A DNA stretch of 16,483 nt from CAYJAZ01 sp964369165 (GTDB taxonomy: Bacteria; Desulfobacterota; Desulfovibrionia; Desulfovibrionales; Desulfovibrionaceae), in assembly GCA_964369165.1 (NCBI GenBank), contig CAYJFE010000062.1, positions 1 to 16,483 of the forward strand. The letters are read 5' to 3'. The notes under the pieces are model-generated. The model was not told the origin of the DNA, made no database searches, and saw only the letters and a list, made by a program, of their open reading frames with translations. The position numbers and the translations under genes were made by a program. This document shows, piece after piece, positions 1-7,797 of the stretch (its first letter is position 1; each line of letters begins with the position of its first letter).

Positions 1-56
1 TGCGAAGCATAGAAATCTTTATTATTAATGTAATTTTTGGTGAAAGGCAGTATTAA
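1..56 (+). CDS. 3' end of a gene, possibly MotB/OmpA-like (partial)
   Basis: An open frame enters from the left edge and is read from position 3 to a TAA at 54-56. It gives about 17 residues beginning RSIEIFI. The R-x-I/V-E-I pattern resembles the last strand of OmpA/MotB peptidoglycan-binding domains, which often end in NRRVEI. Such a gene commonly precedes fliL in flagellar motor operons, and fliL starts 31 bases downstream on the same strand. Only a handful of residues support this, so the assignment is tentative; chance openness of a short frame is the alternative. Confidence 0.35.
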   Translation, partial: RSIEIFIINVIFGERQY

Positions 57-87
57 TATCAAGGCAGTGAATTAAAAGGAAATATAT

Positions 88-672
88 ATGTCACAAAATC
101 AAGCAGAATTACCTCCAGGTGGCGAAGAAGCTCCTGCTAAAAAAAGTGGTAAAGCAAAGAAATTTATTATTTTATTTGCCCTACTCCTTCTTATAGGTGG
201 TGGTGGCGGTGGTGCCTATTGGTTTTTAACCACGAACACTGACTTTACTCTTGCATCTTTATTTGGTGGCGATGAAGAAGAGGCAACTGAAGGAGAAGCA
301 GTTGGCGAAGAAGGTGACACTGCAACTGGCTCAACAACTTCAAGTTCAGGCACACAGCTTATAAACACTCCAACACATCTTGTCACTCTACCACCTCTCA
401 CAATAAATCTTGCAGATACTGGTTCTTCACGTTATCTTCGTCTTGGCATTGATATTGAAGTTTCTAATAAAGATGCTATTTCAGTTATTGAAAGTCAATC
501 CGCAAAGATACGTGATGCTATTATTATTTTGCTTTCAAGTAAAACATACCAAGAAATTTCCACTTCTGAGGGTAAATTTCTTTTAAAAAATGAATTGGCT
601 TCAAGAATCAATCAAATTCTTGGTTCTCCACGAGTTGTGCAAATCTATTTTACCGATTTTGTGGTACAGTAA
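88..672 (+). CDS. fliL: Flagellar basal body-associated protein FliL
   Basis: FliL is a single-pass inner-membrane protein that sits around the flagellar stator-rotor interface and supports stator activity and torque. The 194-residue product has a short lysine-containing cytoplasmic N-terminus and a membrane helix at about 26-47, which carries six consecutive glycines (37-42). An acidic, low-complexity linker (about 60-90) follows, then the periplasmic FliL domain (about 95-194). Family signs are the LPPLTINL segment, the YLRLGIDIEV strand and the closing YFTDFVVQ. The start is supported by AAGGA at 76-80, seven bases before the ATG. It lies 28 bases upstream of fliN, consistent with one flagellar operon. 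The identification is firm; the glycine run and acidic linker are lineage-specific decorations. Confidence 0.93.
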   Translation: MSQNQAELPPGGEEAPAKKSGKAKKFIILFALLLLIGGGGGGAYWFLTTNTDFTLASLFGGDEEEATEGEAVGEEGDTATGSTTSSSGTQLINTPTHLVTLPPLTINLADTGSSRYLRLGIDIEVSNKDAISVIESQSAKIRDAIIILLSSKTYQEISTSEGKFLLKNELASRINQILGSPRVVQIYFTDFVVQ

Positions 673-700
673 ACTTTAACCTTCAAGAAAGGATATTTTT

Positions 701-1207
701 ATGTCAGATGAATTAGATCAAGATGCTCTTGCAGCACAGTGGGCTAGCGCAATGGAAGAGGACACAGGAGCAGATTCAGACTCAGGTAATGATGAAGCCT
801 TAGCTGACGAATGGGCGGCCGCTCTAGCTGAATCAGAGCTAGATGATGTAAATAATGAGCAAAAAGAAAGCTTTTATCAAAATGCGACAGAAGCAAATTT
901 TGCCGACATGACAGAAGCATCTAAAGCACCGCGATCAGAAGATCAGAAACATGAATTAGATTTTATCTTAGATATTCCGCTAGATGTTTCAGCCGAACTT
1001 GGACGCACAAGACTACTTATCAATGAATTACTTCAATTAGGACAAGGTTCGGTTATTGAACTGAATAAACTTGCTGGCGAGCCTTTAGAAGTTTTTGTGA
1101 ACGGAAAATTAGTCGCTCGCGGTGAAGCTGTTGTTATCAATGAAAAATTTGGCATAAGGCTTACTGATATTATCAGCCCAATCGAAAGAGTAAAACAACT
1201 TTCATAA
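701..1207 (+). CDS. fliN: Flagellar motor switch protein FliN
   Basis: FliN forms the lower part of the flagellar C-ring with FliM and FliG and takes part in rotation switching and in docking the export ATPase complex. The 168-residue protein has a C-terminal SpoA (surface presentation of antigens) domain at about 86-165, with the typical LDVSAELGRT, LLQLGQGSVIEL, EPLEVFVNGKLVARGE and GIRLTDI elements. The N-terminal 80 residues are acidic and probably disordered. They carry two copies of an A-L-A-x-x-W-A-x-A motif (about 9-18 and 33-42). AAAGGA just upstream supports the start. It is longer than the roughly 100-140 residues of many FliN proteins because of this N-terminal region. A perfect hairpin terminator follows, so this is probably the last gene of its transcript. 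Confidence 0.93.
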   Translation: MSDELDQDALAAQWASAMEEDTGADSDSGNDEALADEWAAALAESELDDVNNEQKESFYQNATEANFADMTEASKAPRSEDQKHELDFILDIPLDVSAELGRTRLLINELLQLGQGSVIELNKLAGEPLEVFVNGKLVARGEAVVINEKFGIRLTDIISPIERVKQLS

Positions 1208-1222
1208 ATATTATTTTAATGC

Positions 1223-1263
1223 AAAAAAAGGGAAAGAATTGATGAGATTCTTTCCCTTTTTTT
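1223..1263. terminator. Bidirectional intrinsic terminator between fliN and fabI
   Basis: A perfect 17-base inverted repeat has arms at 1223-1239 and 1247-1263 and a 7-base loop (1240-1246). The core is GGGAAAG/CTTTCCC, flanked by seven A on the left and seven T on the right. Each strand therefore carries a stem followed by a U-tract, which serves fliN on the plus strand and fabI, ending at 1276, on the minus strand. Confidence 0.92.
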
Positions 1264-1275
1264 ATATAAATAAAA

Positions 1276-2040
1276 TTATATTCCTAAGATATTATAACCA
1301 CAATCTGTAAACATAACTTCGCCTGAAATGCCCCTTGATAAATCTGAAGCTAAGAAAGCTGCTGTTCCGCCAACATCTTCAATAGTAACATTTCTTCTGA
1401 GTGGTGCTGATTGTTCAATTCTATCGAGAATAGTTCTAAAATCAGAAATACCTGAAGCAGCCAAAGTCTTGATTGGTCCAGCAGAAATAGCGTTTACTCT
1501 ATGGCCATTTTCGCCCATTTCATAGGCAAGATAACGCACTGAAGCTTCTAAAGCTGCTTTTGCTACACCCATAACATTATAATTGGTAATATATTTTTGA
1601 GCGCCGTAATAAGTAAGCGTCATAATAGAAGAATTTGGATTAAGCATTTCTTCATAGGCTTTGCAAAGAGCAACAAGTGAATAAGCTGAAATATCAAGGG
1701 CTGTTCTAAAGCCTTCTCTTGAAGTGTCAACGAAGCGATTATGAAGATCGTCTTTATGTGCAAAAGCTACAGCGTGCACTAAAATATCGAATGAATCCCA
1801 ATGCGCTTTCACGTCTTGAACTGCTTTCGTGATTTGTGCATCTTCGGTTACATCACATTGAAAAGTGAATTTTGCGCCAATTTCTTCAGCAATAGGTAGT
1901 ACTCGTTTTTGAATAGCTTCACCAGGATAAGATAGAGCAACTTCAGCACCTTGAGCAATAAATTCTTTTGCTATGCCGTAGGCAATACTTTTTTGATTAG
2001 CCACACCAAAGATGAGGGCTTTTTTTCCTTTTAAAATCAT
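1276..2040 (-). CDS. fabI: Enoyl-[acyl-carrier-protein] reductase (NADH) FabI
   Basis: FabI catalyses the last, NADH-dependent step of each fatty acid elongation cycle, reducing enoyl-ACP to acyl-ACP in the cytoplasm. The 254-residue protein is of normal length for this short-chain dehydrogenase family. It starts with the nucleotide-binding segment GVANQKSIAYGIA (12-24). Tyr144 and the catalytic Tyr154/Lys161 pair in NYNVMGVAK give the Y-x6-K spacing that separates FabI from ordinary SDRs (Y-x3-K). The segments RVNAISAGPIKTLAASGI and SGEVMFTDCGYNI match the family. AAGGA precedes the ATG. It lies 26 bases downstream of purC on the same strand and probably shares its transcript. The inhibitor-pocket residue equivalent to E. 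coli Gly93 is Ala92, a common natural variant in FabI proteins and no evidence of resistance. Confidence 0.95.
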   Translation of the reverse strand: MILKGKKALIFGVANQKSIAYGIAKEFIAQGAEVALSYPGEAIQKRVLPIAEEIGAKFTFQCDVTEDAQITKAVQDVKAHWDSFDILVHAVAFAHKDDLHNRFVDTSREGFRTALDISAYSLVALCKAYEEMLNPNSSIMTLTYYGAQKYITNYNVMGVAKAALEASVRYLAYEMGENGHRVNAISAGPIKTLAASGISDFRTILDRIEQSAPLRRNVTIEDVGGTAAFLASDLSRGISGEVMFTDCGYNILGI

Positions 2041-2066
2041 AATAGTCCTTATTATCGTTTTGATTT

Positions 2067-2948
2067 TTACTTATTTACAAGCATTTTGTATACATCATTA
2101 TACTTATTTGCTGCTGTTTCAGCCACTTCTTTAGGCAAACGAGGCGCAGGCGCAGTTTTATCCCAAGGTTGTGCTTCAAGCCAATCACGAAGGTATTGTT
2201 TATCAAAACTTGGTTGAGATTTGCCAACTTCATATTTTTCTTTATCCCAAAAACGTGATGAATCAGGAGTGAGAGCTTCGTCAATCAAAATAAGTTCGTC
2301 GCCAATAAGGCCAAATTCAAATTTAGTGTCAGCAATAATAATGCCTTTAGTGTCGGCATAATCACGGCCACGCTCATACATTTCTAGAGCTATTTTAGCC
2401 ACTTTGTCAGAAAGCTCTTTACCAAGAAGTTTTTCTGCTTGAGCTACGGTGATATTTTCATCGTGATCGCCCTGCTCTGCTTTTGTGGAGGGAGTGAACA
2501 ATGGAGCAGCAAATTTTTCGCTTTCTTGCATATTTGCAGGCAATTCATAACCGCAAACCATGCCTGTTTTCTTATAATCTTTCCAGCCAGAACCTGAAAT
2601 ATAGCCACGAATAATACATTCAATTGGCAAAGGTTTTGCTTTTTTAACTATAATTGATCTATTTTCAAGGCTCTCTTTATATTTTTGTAAATTTTCAGGA
2701 TAGAGTGAAAAATCAGAAATCTTTACATGATTAGGCACAATATCTTTAAACATTTCAAACCAAAATAAGCTGATTTGATTGAGGATTTTGCCTTTCCCTT
2801 CAATAGGATCGTCCAAAATCACATCAAAAGCTGACATTCTATCTGTAGTGACAATCAGAAGAGTGTCGCTGTCGATTTCATAAATATCACGCACTTTTCC
2901 GCGTGAAATGAGGGGGTATTCTTTTATATCTGTTGTTATTACAGCCAT
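2067..2948 (-). CDS. purC: Phosphoribosylaminoimidazole-succinocarboxamide synthase (SAICAR synthetase)
   Basis: PurC joins aspartate to CAIR using ATP to give SAICAR in de novo purine synthesis. The 293-residue protein covers the whole family fold. The ATP-binding strand region SRGKVRDIYE is at 15-24 and DRMSAFDV is at 36-43. The signature region PIECIIRGYISGSGWKDY is at about 108-125, EQGDHDENI at 158-166, IIIADTKFEFG at 203-213 and LIDEALTPDSSRFW at 221-234. Its length is that of the longer SAICAR synthetases rather than the roughly 237-residue E. coli form. AAGGATG upstream supports the ATG. It is the first gene of a purC-fabI unit, transcribed away from the rmlD-like gene, with a candidate promoter at 2993-3019. 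No purine riboswitch is apparent in the short leader. Confidence 0.95.
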   Translation of the reverse strand: MAVITTDIKEYPLISRGKVRDIYEIDSDTLLIVTTDRMSAFDVILDDPIEGKGKILNQISLFWFEMFKDIVPNHVKISDFSLYPENLQKYKESLENRSIIVKKAKPLPIECIIRGYISGSGWKDYKKTGMVCGYELPANMQESEKFAAPLFTPSTKAEQGDHDENITVAQAEKLLGKELSDKVAKIALEMYERGRDYADTKGIIIADTKFEFGLIGDELILIDEALTPDSSRFWDKEKYEVGKSQPSFDKQYLRDWLEAQPWDKTAPAPRLPKEVAETAANKYNDVYKMLVNK

Positions 2949-2992
2949 GTATACATCCTTATTAATATTAAGAAATTTTCTTCGTAAAAGAA

Positions 2993-3019
2993 TCTATACT
3001 TTTTTTTCTAAATCATCAA
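2993..3019 (-). promoter_or_regulatory. Candidate sigma-70 promoter for purC-fabI
   Basis: On the minus strand, a TTGATG -35-like element (3014-3019) and a TATAGA -10-like element (2993-2998) are separated by 15 bases that include eight A in a row. The spacer is short for sigma-70 and each box matches consensus at four of six positions, so this is only the best candidate seen. Confidence 0.3.
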
Positions 3020-3094
3020 GTAATTTTTCTTCTAAAAAGTGCAAATTCATCTAAGAGTCTAATTTATCATTTTAAATTATCATAAAAAAAGAGC

Positions 3095-3123
3095 TTGAAT
3101 TAATTCTTGCATAGATGTAGATT
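3095..3123 (+). promoter_or_regulatory. Candidate sigma-70 promoter for the rmlD-like/lpxB operon
   Basis: TTGAAT (3095-3100) is followed 17 bases later by TAGATT (3118-3123). Each box matches consensus at four of six positions. Overlapping alternatives, such as TTGCAT at 3107-3112, are about as good, so the exact site is uncertain. The rest of the 221-base divergent region (2949-3169) is very AT-rich. It contains two near copies of ATTATCAT at about 3063-3082, and I see no gene in it. Confidence 0.25.
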
Positions 3124-3169
3124 ACTATTTACAAAAATTCATTACCATTAATGGCAAACATGGTGGAAC

Positions 3170-4063
3170 ATGACAATAGAGAAGAAAAAAGTCCTTGTAT
3201 TAGGCGGAAAAACTGGCCTTTTAGGCCAACCACTTGTCGAAGCATTAAATGCTTGTGAAGATAAAGCTGAAAAAATTTATGAAGTTTTCACTTTAGGCAG
3301 AGAAAATTTTAACATTTTCAACAAGGCATTGTTTGAAGAAGCACTTGAAGAAATAAATCCTGATATTATTTTTAATACAGTAGCTTACACTCAAGTTGAT
3401 AAAGCTGAAGAAGAAAAAGATTTAGCCTATAAAGTCAATAAAGATTTTCCACTTATGATAGGAAAATTGATTGAAAACACTGACACAACCTTAGTGCACT
3501 ACAGCACAGATTTTGTCTTTGATGGCCATAAATCAAGGCCCTATACAGAAGAAGACGAAACAAATCCCTTATCTGTATATGGCGCATCTAAGCTTGCAGG
3601 CGAAAGAGCTCTGCTTGATCTGGCTTTAAAAAATTGTCTTATCATTCGTACTTCATGGCTTTTTGGTCCGCATAAAAGGAATTTTATAGCAACCATAATT
3701 CAAAGAGCTATGCAATCGCATGATCTGAAAATAGTCTTTGATCAAATTGGTTCCCCTTCCTACACATTGGGACTAGCCGCAAATTCAATCAAACTCATTG
3801 AAGCAAATGCTGAGGGAATTTATCACCTCACTAATGCGGGAATTGCTTCTTGGTATGAGTTTGCCCATGAAGCCTTAGACATTGCAGGAATTCGTGCAAA
3901 TGTTTTCCCTATTCCAACAAGCGATTTGAATCAACAAGCTACAAGGCCAGCCTATTCTGTTTTGTCAAATGACAAATTTAGCGAAAAAACTGGAATAAAT
4001 CCACGCCCTTGGACTCATGCTCTAAAAGACTATGTCTACCATATTCAAGAATTTTCTGATTAG
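3170..4063 (+). CDS. rfbD: RmlD-like sugar-nucleotide reductase (dTDP-4-dehydrorhamnose reductase family)
   Basis: RmlD enzymes reduce dTDP-4-dehydrorhamnose to dTDP-L-rhamnose with NAD(P)H for surface polysaccharide synthesis. The 297-residue protein has the dinucleotide-binding GGKTGLLG at 12-19, the NTVAYTQVDKAE region at 69-80, and YSTDFVFDG at 111-119. Tyr137 and Lys141 form the catalytic Y-x3-K in YGASK. RTSWLFG is at 160-166, and RPAYSVLSNDKF at 259-270 is typical of RmlD C-terminal substrate-binding regions. The start follows GGTGGA at close spacing; an ATG at 3160 is in another frame. The stop overlaps a possible GTG of the next gene, so the operon is tight. No rmlA, rmlB or rmlC lies nearby, so the exact sugar is inferred; a related deoxysugar is possible. 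Confidence 0.8.
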   Translation: MTIEKKKVLVLGGKTGLLGQPLVEALNACEDKAEKIYEVFTLGRENFNIFNKALFEEALEEINPDIIFNTVAYTQVDKAEEEKDLAYKVNKDFPLMIGKLIENTDTTLVHYSTDFVFDGHKSRPYTEEDETNPLSVYGASKLAGERALLDLALKNCLIIRTSWLFGPHKRNFIATIIQRAMQSHDLKIVFDQIGSPSYTLGLAANSIKLIEANAEGIYHLTNAGIASWYEFAHEALDIAGIRANVFPIPTSDLNQQATRPAYSVLSNDKFSEKTGINPRPWTHALKDYVYHIQEFSD

Positions 4064-4080
4064 TGGGCAATAGCAAATTC

Positions 4081-5031
4081 ATGAAAATCTTCACTCAAAC
4101 TAAAGAAATATTAAATCAAACCTTCTTAGATACTGCAAAAATATCTAAGCGTGTCTTTAAAATTATTATACCCATAACAATTTTAATGAAGATTTTAGTA
4201 GAATTAGATTTCATTAAATATTTGGCTGCTCCACTTGAACCCATAATGGCTCTAGTTGGCTTACCTGCCGAATATGGCCTAGCTTTTGCTATTTCGCTTT
4301 TTGTAAATCTATATTCGGGCATTGTAGTTGTGATGAGCATCATTTCAGAAATCGGAATGCCAACAGTTGCTGAAGCTTCTATATTTTCGCTTATGGTCTT
4401 ATTTGCGCACAATCTTTTGCTTGAAGGAAAAATCACTCAAGAATGTGGGGTTTCCTTTCTATCGCAGACAGTTATAAGGCTTGTTATCGCTATTTTATCT
4501 GGCATAGGCCTTAATTTATTCTATATCTACACAGGTTTCCATTCTGAAGCTGCTGTCATATTATTAGAAGTGCCTAAAGATACAAGCTTTATTGTTTGGC
4601 TTTTAGACGAATTGACAAACCTTTTTAAAATATTCATGCTTATTTGGCTTGTTTTAGTGATGCATACAATTCTCACTATTATTCATGTCACTGATATTCT
4701 TGAGAAAATGCTTTCTCCATTTTTAAAATTACTAGGCCTTACTAAAGATACTACTTCAATGCTTGTAGTAGGTTTTATTGCTGGAATTGTTTCTGGGAGC
4801 GGACTTATTCTCAAAAACACCCAAGAACAAAAGATGAAAAAGAAAGACTTATTTTGTGGAATCACAATTATGAGCCTTGCCCATGCCATTATTGAAGATA
4901 CAATCTTGATGATGCTTGTTGGCGGTTCTGTTTGGGTTACATTAGTTTTGCGCTTCTTTATTACTCTTTTTGCTGGAATGTTGCTCTCCTTTCTTTATGA
5001 CAAATTACAAGAGAAAAAATACTTACAATAG
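4081..5031 (+). CDS. Nucleoside recognition (Gate) domain membrane protein
   Basis: This is a polytopic inner-membrane protein of 316 residues with about eight hydrophobic segments, built as two Gate (nucleoside recognition, PF07670-like) halves. The first half has PLEPIMALVGLPAEYGLAFA with a following SG (about 51-80). The second has SPFLKLLGLTKDTT with VSGSG (about 212-241). Each half later has a similar AH-x-x-x-E element (His110 and His268). Gate proteins include YjiH, SpmA/SpmB and nucleoside transporter cores, but the substrate of this type is not established. A GTG at 4063, overlapping the upstream TAG, would add six residues. I prefer the ATG at 4081 on codon type, although neither has a clear ribosome binding site. 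Its position between rmlD-like and lpxB genes suggests an envelope role, which is inference. Confidence 0.8.
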   Translation: MKIFTQTKEILNQTFLDTAKISKRVFKIIIPITILMKILVELDFIKYLAAPLEPIMALVGLPAEYGLAFAISLFVNLYSGIVVVMSIISEIGMPTVAEASIFSLMVLFAHNLLLEGKITQECGVSFLSQTVIRLVIAILSGIGLNLFYIYTGFHSEAAVILLEVPKDTSFIVWLLDELTNLFKIFMLIWLVLVMHTILTIIHVTDILEKMLSPFLKLLGLTKDTTSMLVVGFIAGIVSGSGLILKNTQEQKMKKKDLFCGITIMSLAHAIIEDTILMMLVGGSVWVTLVLRFFITLFAGMLLSFLYDKLQEKKYLQ

Positions 5032-5039
5032 AGCGTGTT

Positions 5040-6245
5040 ATGAATAATTTACAAGACAGTACTCTTTTAGAAGAGATTGAAAATCCTCATTCTAGAAAGA
5101 TAAAATTATGGATAAATGCTTGCGAAGTTTCAGGCGATCTGCAAGCGGGCATCTTATTAAATTCATTGAAGAAAAATTATCCAAATCTTCAAGCTATCGG
5201 TATGGGTGGCAACAAGCTTGAAGAAGAAGGCATGGTGAACTTTTTTCATATCAATGAGCTTTCTGTAATGGGTATTACTGAAATTTTACAATCAATTCCT
5301 AAGATTTTCTCTTTATTGCGCCAAATTAAACAAAGCATAAAAGAACAAAAACCCGATGCAATTCTTCTTGTCGATAGCGCAGAATTTAATTTCAAGATTG
5401 CAAAATTTGCAAAAAAACTTAATATTCCAGTCTATTACTTTATTCCACCTAAAGTGTGGGCTTGGCGTGAATATAGATTAAATTTTCTTAAAAAATATAT
5501 TAAATCTATATTATGTATTCTCCCTTTTGAAGTTGATTATTACAAAGAAAACAATATAGATGTCACCTATATACAAAATCCCTTGATGAATTTTCTAGCT
5601 CCTTACAAGAAAAGCGAAGCGCAAATTAAGCCACTACGCATCGCACTTATGCCAGGGAGTAGAAAGAAAGAAGTCACAAAACTCTTGCCTGTATTTGCGC
5701 ACACTTGCGCTATTTTAAAAAATGAATTTCCGCAAGCTGAATTTTATATAATTCAAGCCCCAAACTTCACAGAAGATTATCTGAAAGAAGTCTGGCATGA
5801 AGCTGATGAAATAGCACGCACAAAGGAAGTTGATGCAGATCAACACGATGTATCAAATTTTCCTATTCCTGCAATTCAATGTATAAAAAGTAGTAAAAGA
5901 TACGAATTTTTGCGCACTTGTGAGTTTTGCATTGCCGCTTCTGGCACGGCAACTCTTGAAACAGGTTTATTGGGTTTACCAACTGTAATATCTTATAAAG
6001 TTTCGCCTTTTTCTTATTTTATAGGCAAAAATTTTGTTAAAGTGAAATATATTGGCTTAGTAAATCTTATTATGAATAAAGAAGTTTTTCCTGAATATAT
6101 TCAAGAAGAAGCCCATGCAGAAAACTTATCTAGACAGATCAAAGAATGGATATATAAGCCTGATAAAATTGAAATTATTCGCAAAGAACTTCAAGCATTA
6201 GATAAGAAAATGCAAGCTGAAGACAAAGACTTAACTATCTTCTAG
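5040..6245 (+). CDS. lpxB: Lipid-A-disaccharide synthase LpxB
   Basis: LpxB is a membrane-associated GT19 glycosyltransferase that condenses UDP-2,3-diacylglucosamine with lipid X to form the lipid A disaccharide. The 401-residue protein shows the family motifs in order: CEVSGD (28-33, Glu29 matching the catalytic Glu), VMGITEIL (76-83), VDSAEFN (111-117), IPPKVWAWRE (135-144), MPGSRKKEV (204-212), ASGTATLETG (300-309) and YIGLVNLI (337-344, with Asn342). It is about 20 residues longer than E. coli LpxB. There is a charged extension before the first strand and an apparent insertion around 250-285. The start has no strong ribosome binding site but lies 8 bases after the previous stop, consistent with translational coupling. 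It is the last gene of the operon. Confidence 0.94.
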   Translation: MNNLQDSTLLEEIENPHSRKIKLWINACEVSGDLQAGILLNSLKKNYPNLQAIGMGGNKLEEEGMVNFFHINELSVMGITEILQSIPKIFSLLRQIKQSIKEQKPDAILLVDSAEFNFKIAKFAKKLNIPVYYFIPPKVWAWREYRLNFLKKYIKSILCILPFEVDYYKENNIDVTYIQNPLMNFLAPYKKSEAQIKPLRIALMPGSRKKEVTKLLPVFAHTCAILKNEFPQAEFYIIQAPNFTEDYLKEVWHEADEIARTKEVDADQHDVSNFPIPAIQCIKSSKRYEFLRTCEFCIAASGTATLETGLLGLPTVISYKVSPFSYFIGKNFVKVKYIGLVNLIMNKEVFPEYIQEEAHAENLSRQIKEWIYKPDKIEIIRKELQALDKKMQAEDKDLTIF

Positions 6246-6287
6246 ATAGGGCTAAAAATACAAATTTGCATTATATAGCACTATCTA
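6243..6287. terminator. Inverted repeat spanning both stop codons of lpxB and nnr
   Basis: Arms TAGATAG (6243-6249) and CTATCTA (6281-6287), then GCTA (6251-6254) and TAGC (6276-6279), form an 11-base-pair stem with one G-A mismatch and a 21-base loop. The lpxB TAG (6243-6245) and the nnr stop (6281-6283 on the minus strand) both lie within it. There is no T-tract on either side, so intrinsic termination is doubtful; it may be a weak or Rho-assisted terminator for convergent transcripts. Confidence 0.35.
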
Positions 6288-7789
6288 ATGTAATTGAGCA
6301 TATCAGAGGGCAGCATAGCATTTTCGCCAAAAACTTCCCTTGCTTTTTCACCACTTTTTGAATGTTTGAACACTGCAGAGCATAAAGCCTTACCCATAGG
6401 GAAATTTTGTGCGAGTAAGGAAGCAACTATACCAGCTAAGATATCGCCAGTTCCTCCTCTAGCCATGCCAGCATTCACAGCCATGCTTATATACGCTTTG
6501 CCCTCTGGTAAGGCAATCACGGTTTTTGCGCCCTTTAATATCACGGCACAATCGTAAGCATTTGCAAAATCCTTAGCGACACTTGTTCTATTTTCTTGCA
6601 CATAGGAGGCTGATTTATTAATAAGCCTTGCCATTTCAAGAGGATGTGGAGTTAAAACCAATTTACACTTTTTATTTCTTAAAAGAGTGTGAAAATTTTT
6701 ATCCGCAGCTAATGCATTGATAGCATCCGCATCAAAAATGCAAGTTGAAGTGCATTCGGTGAGTAGATAATTATTGATTTCTTGTGTTATCTTAGTATTC
6801 CCTACTCCGCAACCATGCAATACTCCAGAATATTTATCTAAATCACCCATCATTTCTTTGAACGACGCAAGAGAATCAACTTCATAAGGCAAAAATACAG
6901 GCTCATTCATCTTCATTTGCATAACTTGTACTGTGTCTTCAGGGCAAGCATAACACAAAAGTCCAATTCCAGATCTTAATGCTCCCATAGCAGAAAAATA
7001 ACCAGCACCAGTCATATTTTTACTCGAACAAACCATCAAAAGCTTGCCATAATCGCCTTTATGGCTGTCAGATTTTCTTTTTACTGATGCAAGAGGATCG
7101 GCAAGAATATATCTATTTCCCTGCTCATACATTTTTTTACGCACATTTTCAGGAAAACCAATTGAAACAAGCTTGACCCTGCCAGCATATGTAGCTGTTT
7201 CAGAAGAAACTAGACCATACTTTAAAAATTCAAAAGTAATAGTAAGATCAGCTTTAAAAGCATAATCACAAGCGCGTGGATTATCCATCACAACACCAGA
7301 AGGCGCATCAATAGTGACCTTTTTCATATCAACATATTGAATTTTTTTGAATACTTCACATACTTGCTCATTAAATTCATCTCTAAAACCAGTGCCATAC
7401 ACAGCATCAATCACCATATCAGCGCGATAAAAAGCTTCGTCAAGTTCATAGATAATTTTGATTTTCTTTGTTTCAAAGCATTTTTCAAACCAATACTGCG
7501 CGGCCTTTGAGCGTGCCTTATTTGGTTCAACAGCATACACTCCAATATCATAGCCTTTTTCTTGAAGAATATAGGCTGCTGCGTAGCCATCACCGCCATT
7601 ATTGCCATTGCCGCAAAGCAATAATATCTTATGCACATTCTGTATAATCACATCTTCTAAAAGAGCGTCACAAAAAGCTTTTGCCGCATTATACATCAAA
7701 TCTTTGAGAGCAATATCAAGCTCTTTAACAGCTTCTTTATCAAGTATACTCATTTCAGATGAAGAGGCGATAATTTCATAATCTAGCAT
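6281..7789 (-). CDS. nnr: Bifunctional NAD(P)HX epimerase / ADP-dependent NAD(P)HX dehydratase
   Basis: Nnr repairs hydrated NADH and NADPH: the N-terminal half epimerises R/S-NAD(P)HX and the C-terminal half dehydrates S-NAD(P)HX using ADP or ATP. The 502-residue protein has both domains. The YjeF_N epimerase (about 1-215) carries GNGNNGGDG (60-68), DAVYGTGF (128-135) and TIDAPSGV (159-166). The ribokinase-like dehydratase (about 225-502) carries HKGDYGKLL (243-251), FDADAINALA (352-361), LTPHPLEMARL (379-389) and GGTGD (445-449), with Asp449 as the expected catalytic residue. The ATG lies 8 bases after the acetyltransferase stop, and an AGG overlapping that stop is the likely ribosome binding site. 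It is therefore probably co-translated. It appears to be the last gene of the minus-strand run. Confidence 0.95.
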   Translation of the reverse strand: MLDYEIIASSSEMSILDKEAVKELDIALKDLMYNAAKAFCDALLEDVIIQNVHKILLLCGNGNNGGDGYAAAYILQEKGYDIGVYAVEPNKARSKAAQYWFEKCFETKKIKIIYELDEAFYRADMVIDAVYGTGFRDEFNEQVCEVFKKIQYVDMKKVTIDAPSGVVMDNPRACDYAFKADLTITFEFLKYGLVSSETATYAGRVKLVSIGFPENVRKKMYEQGNRYILADPLASVKRKSDSHKGDYGKLLMVCSSKNMTGAGYFSAMGALRSGIGLLCYACPEDTVQVMQMKMNEPVFLPYEVDSLASFKEMMGDLDKYSGVLHGCGVGNTKITQEINNYLLTECTSTCIFDADAINALAADKNFHTLLRNKKCKLVLTPHPLEMARLINKSASYVQENRTSVAKDFANAYDCAVILKGAKTVIALPEGKAYISMAVNAGMARGGTGDILAGIVASLLAQNFPMGKALCSAVFKHSKSGEKAREVFGENAMLPSDMLNYIR

Positions 7790-7797
7790 AGAAATAC

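Noticed and set aside
196..213. Run of six glycine codons (GGT/GGC) in fliL as a phase-variable repeat
   Set aside because: The repeat unit is three bases, so length changes keep the frame. The run is short and encodes a glycine-rich end of a membrane helix.
1750..1780. Ala at the FabI position equivalent to Gly93 as a triclosan-resistance change
   Set aside because: Alanine at this position is common in natural FabI proteins, so no resistance can be inferred.
2949..3169. Riboswitch or small RNA in the purC/rmlD-like divergent region
   Set aside because: No conserved purine-aptamer core or stable multi-stem structure is visible; only AT-rich sequence and weak promoter-like boxes.
4063..4065. 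GTG start of the Gate protein overlapping the previous TAG
   Set aside because: It adds six residues before an ATG and has no visible ribosome binding site. Kept as a possible alternative only.
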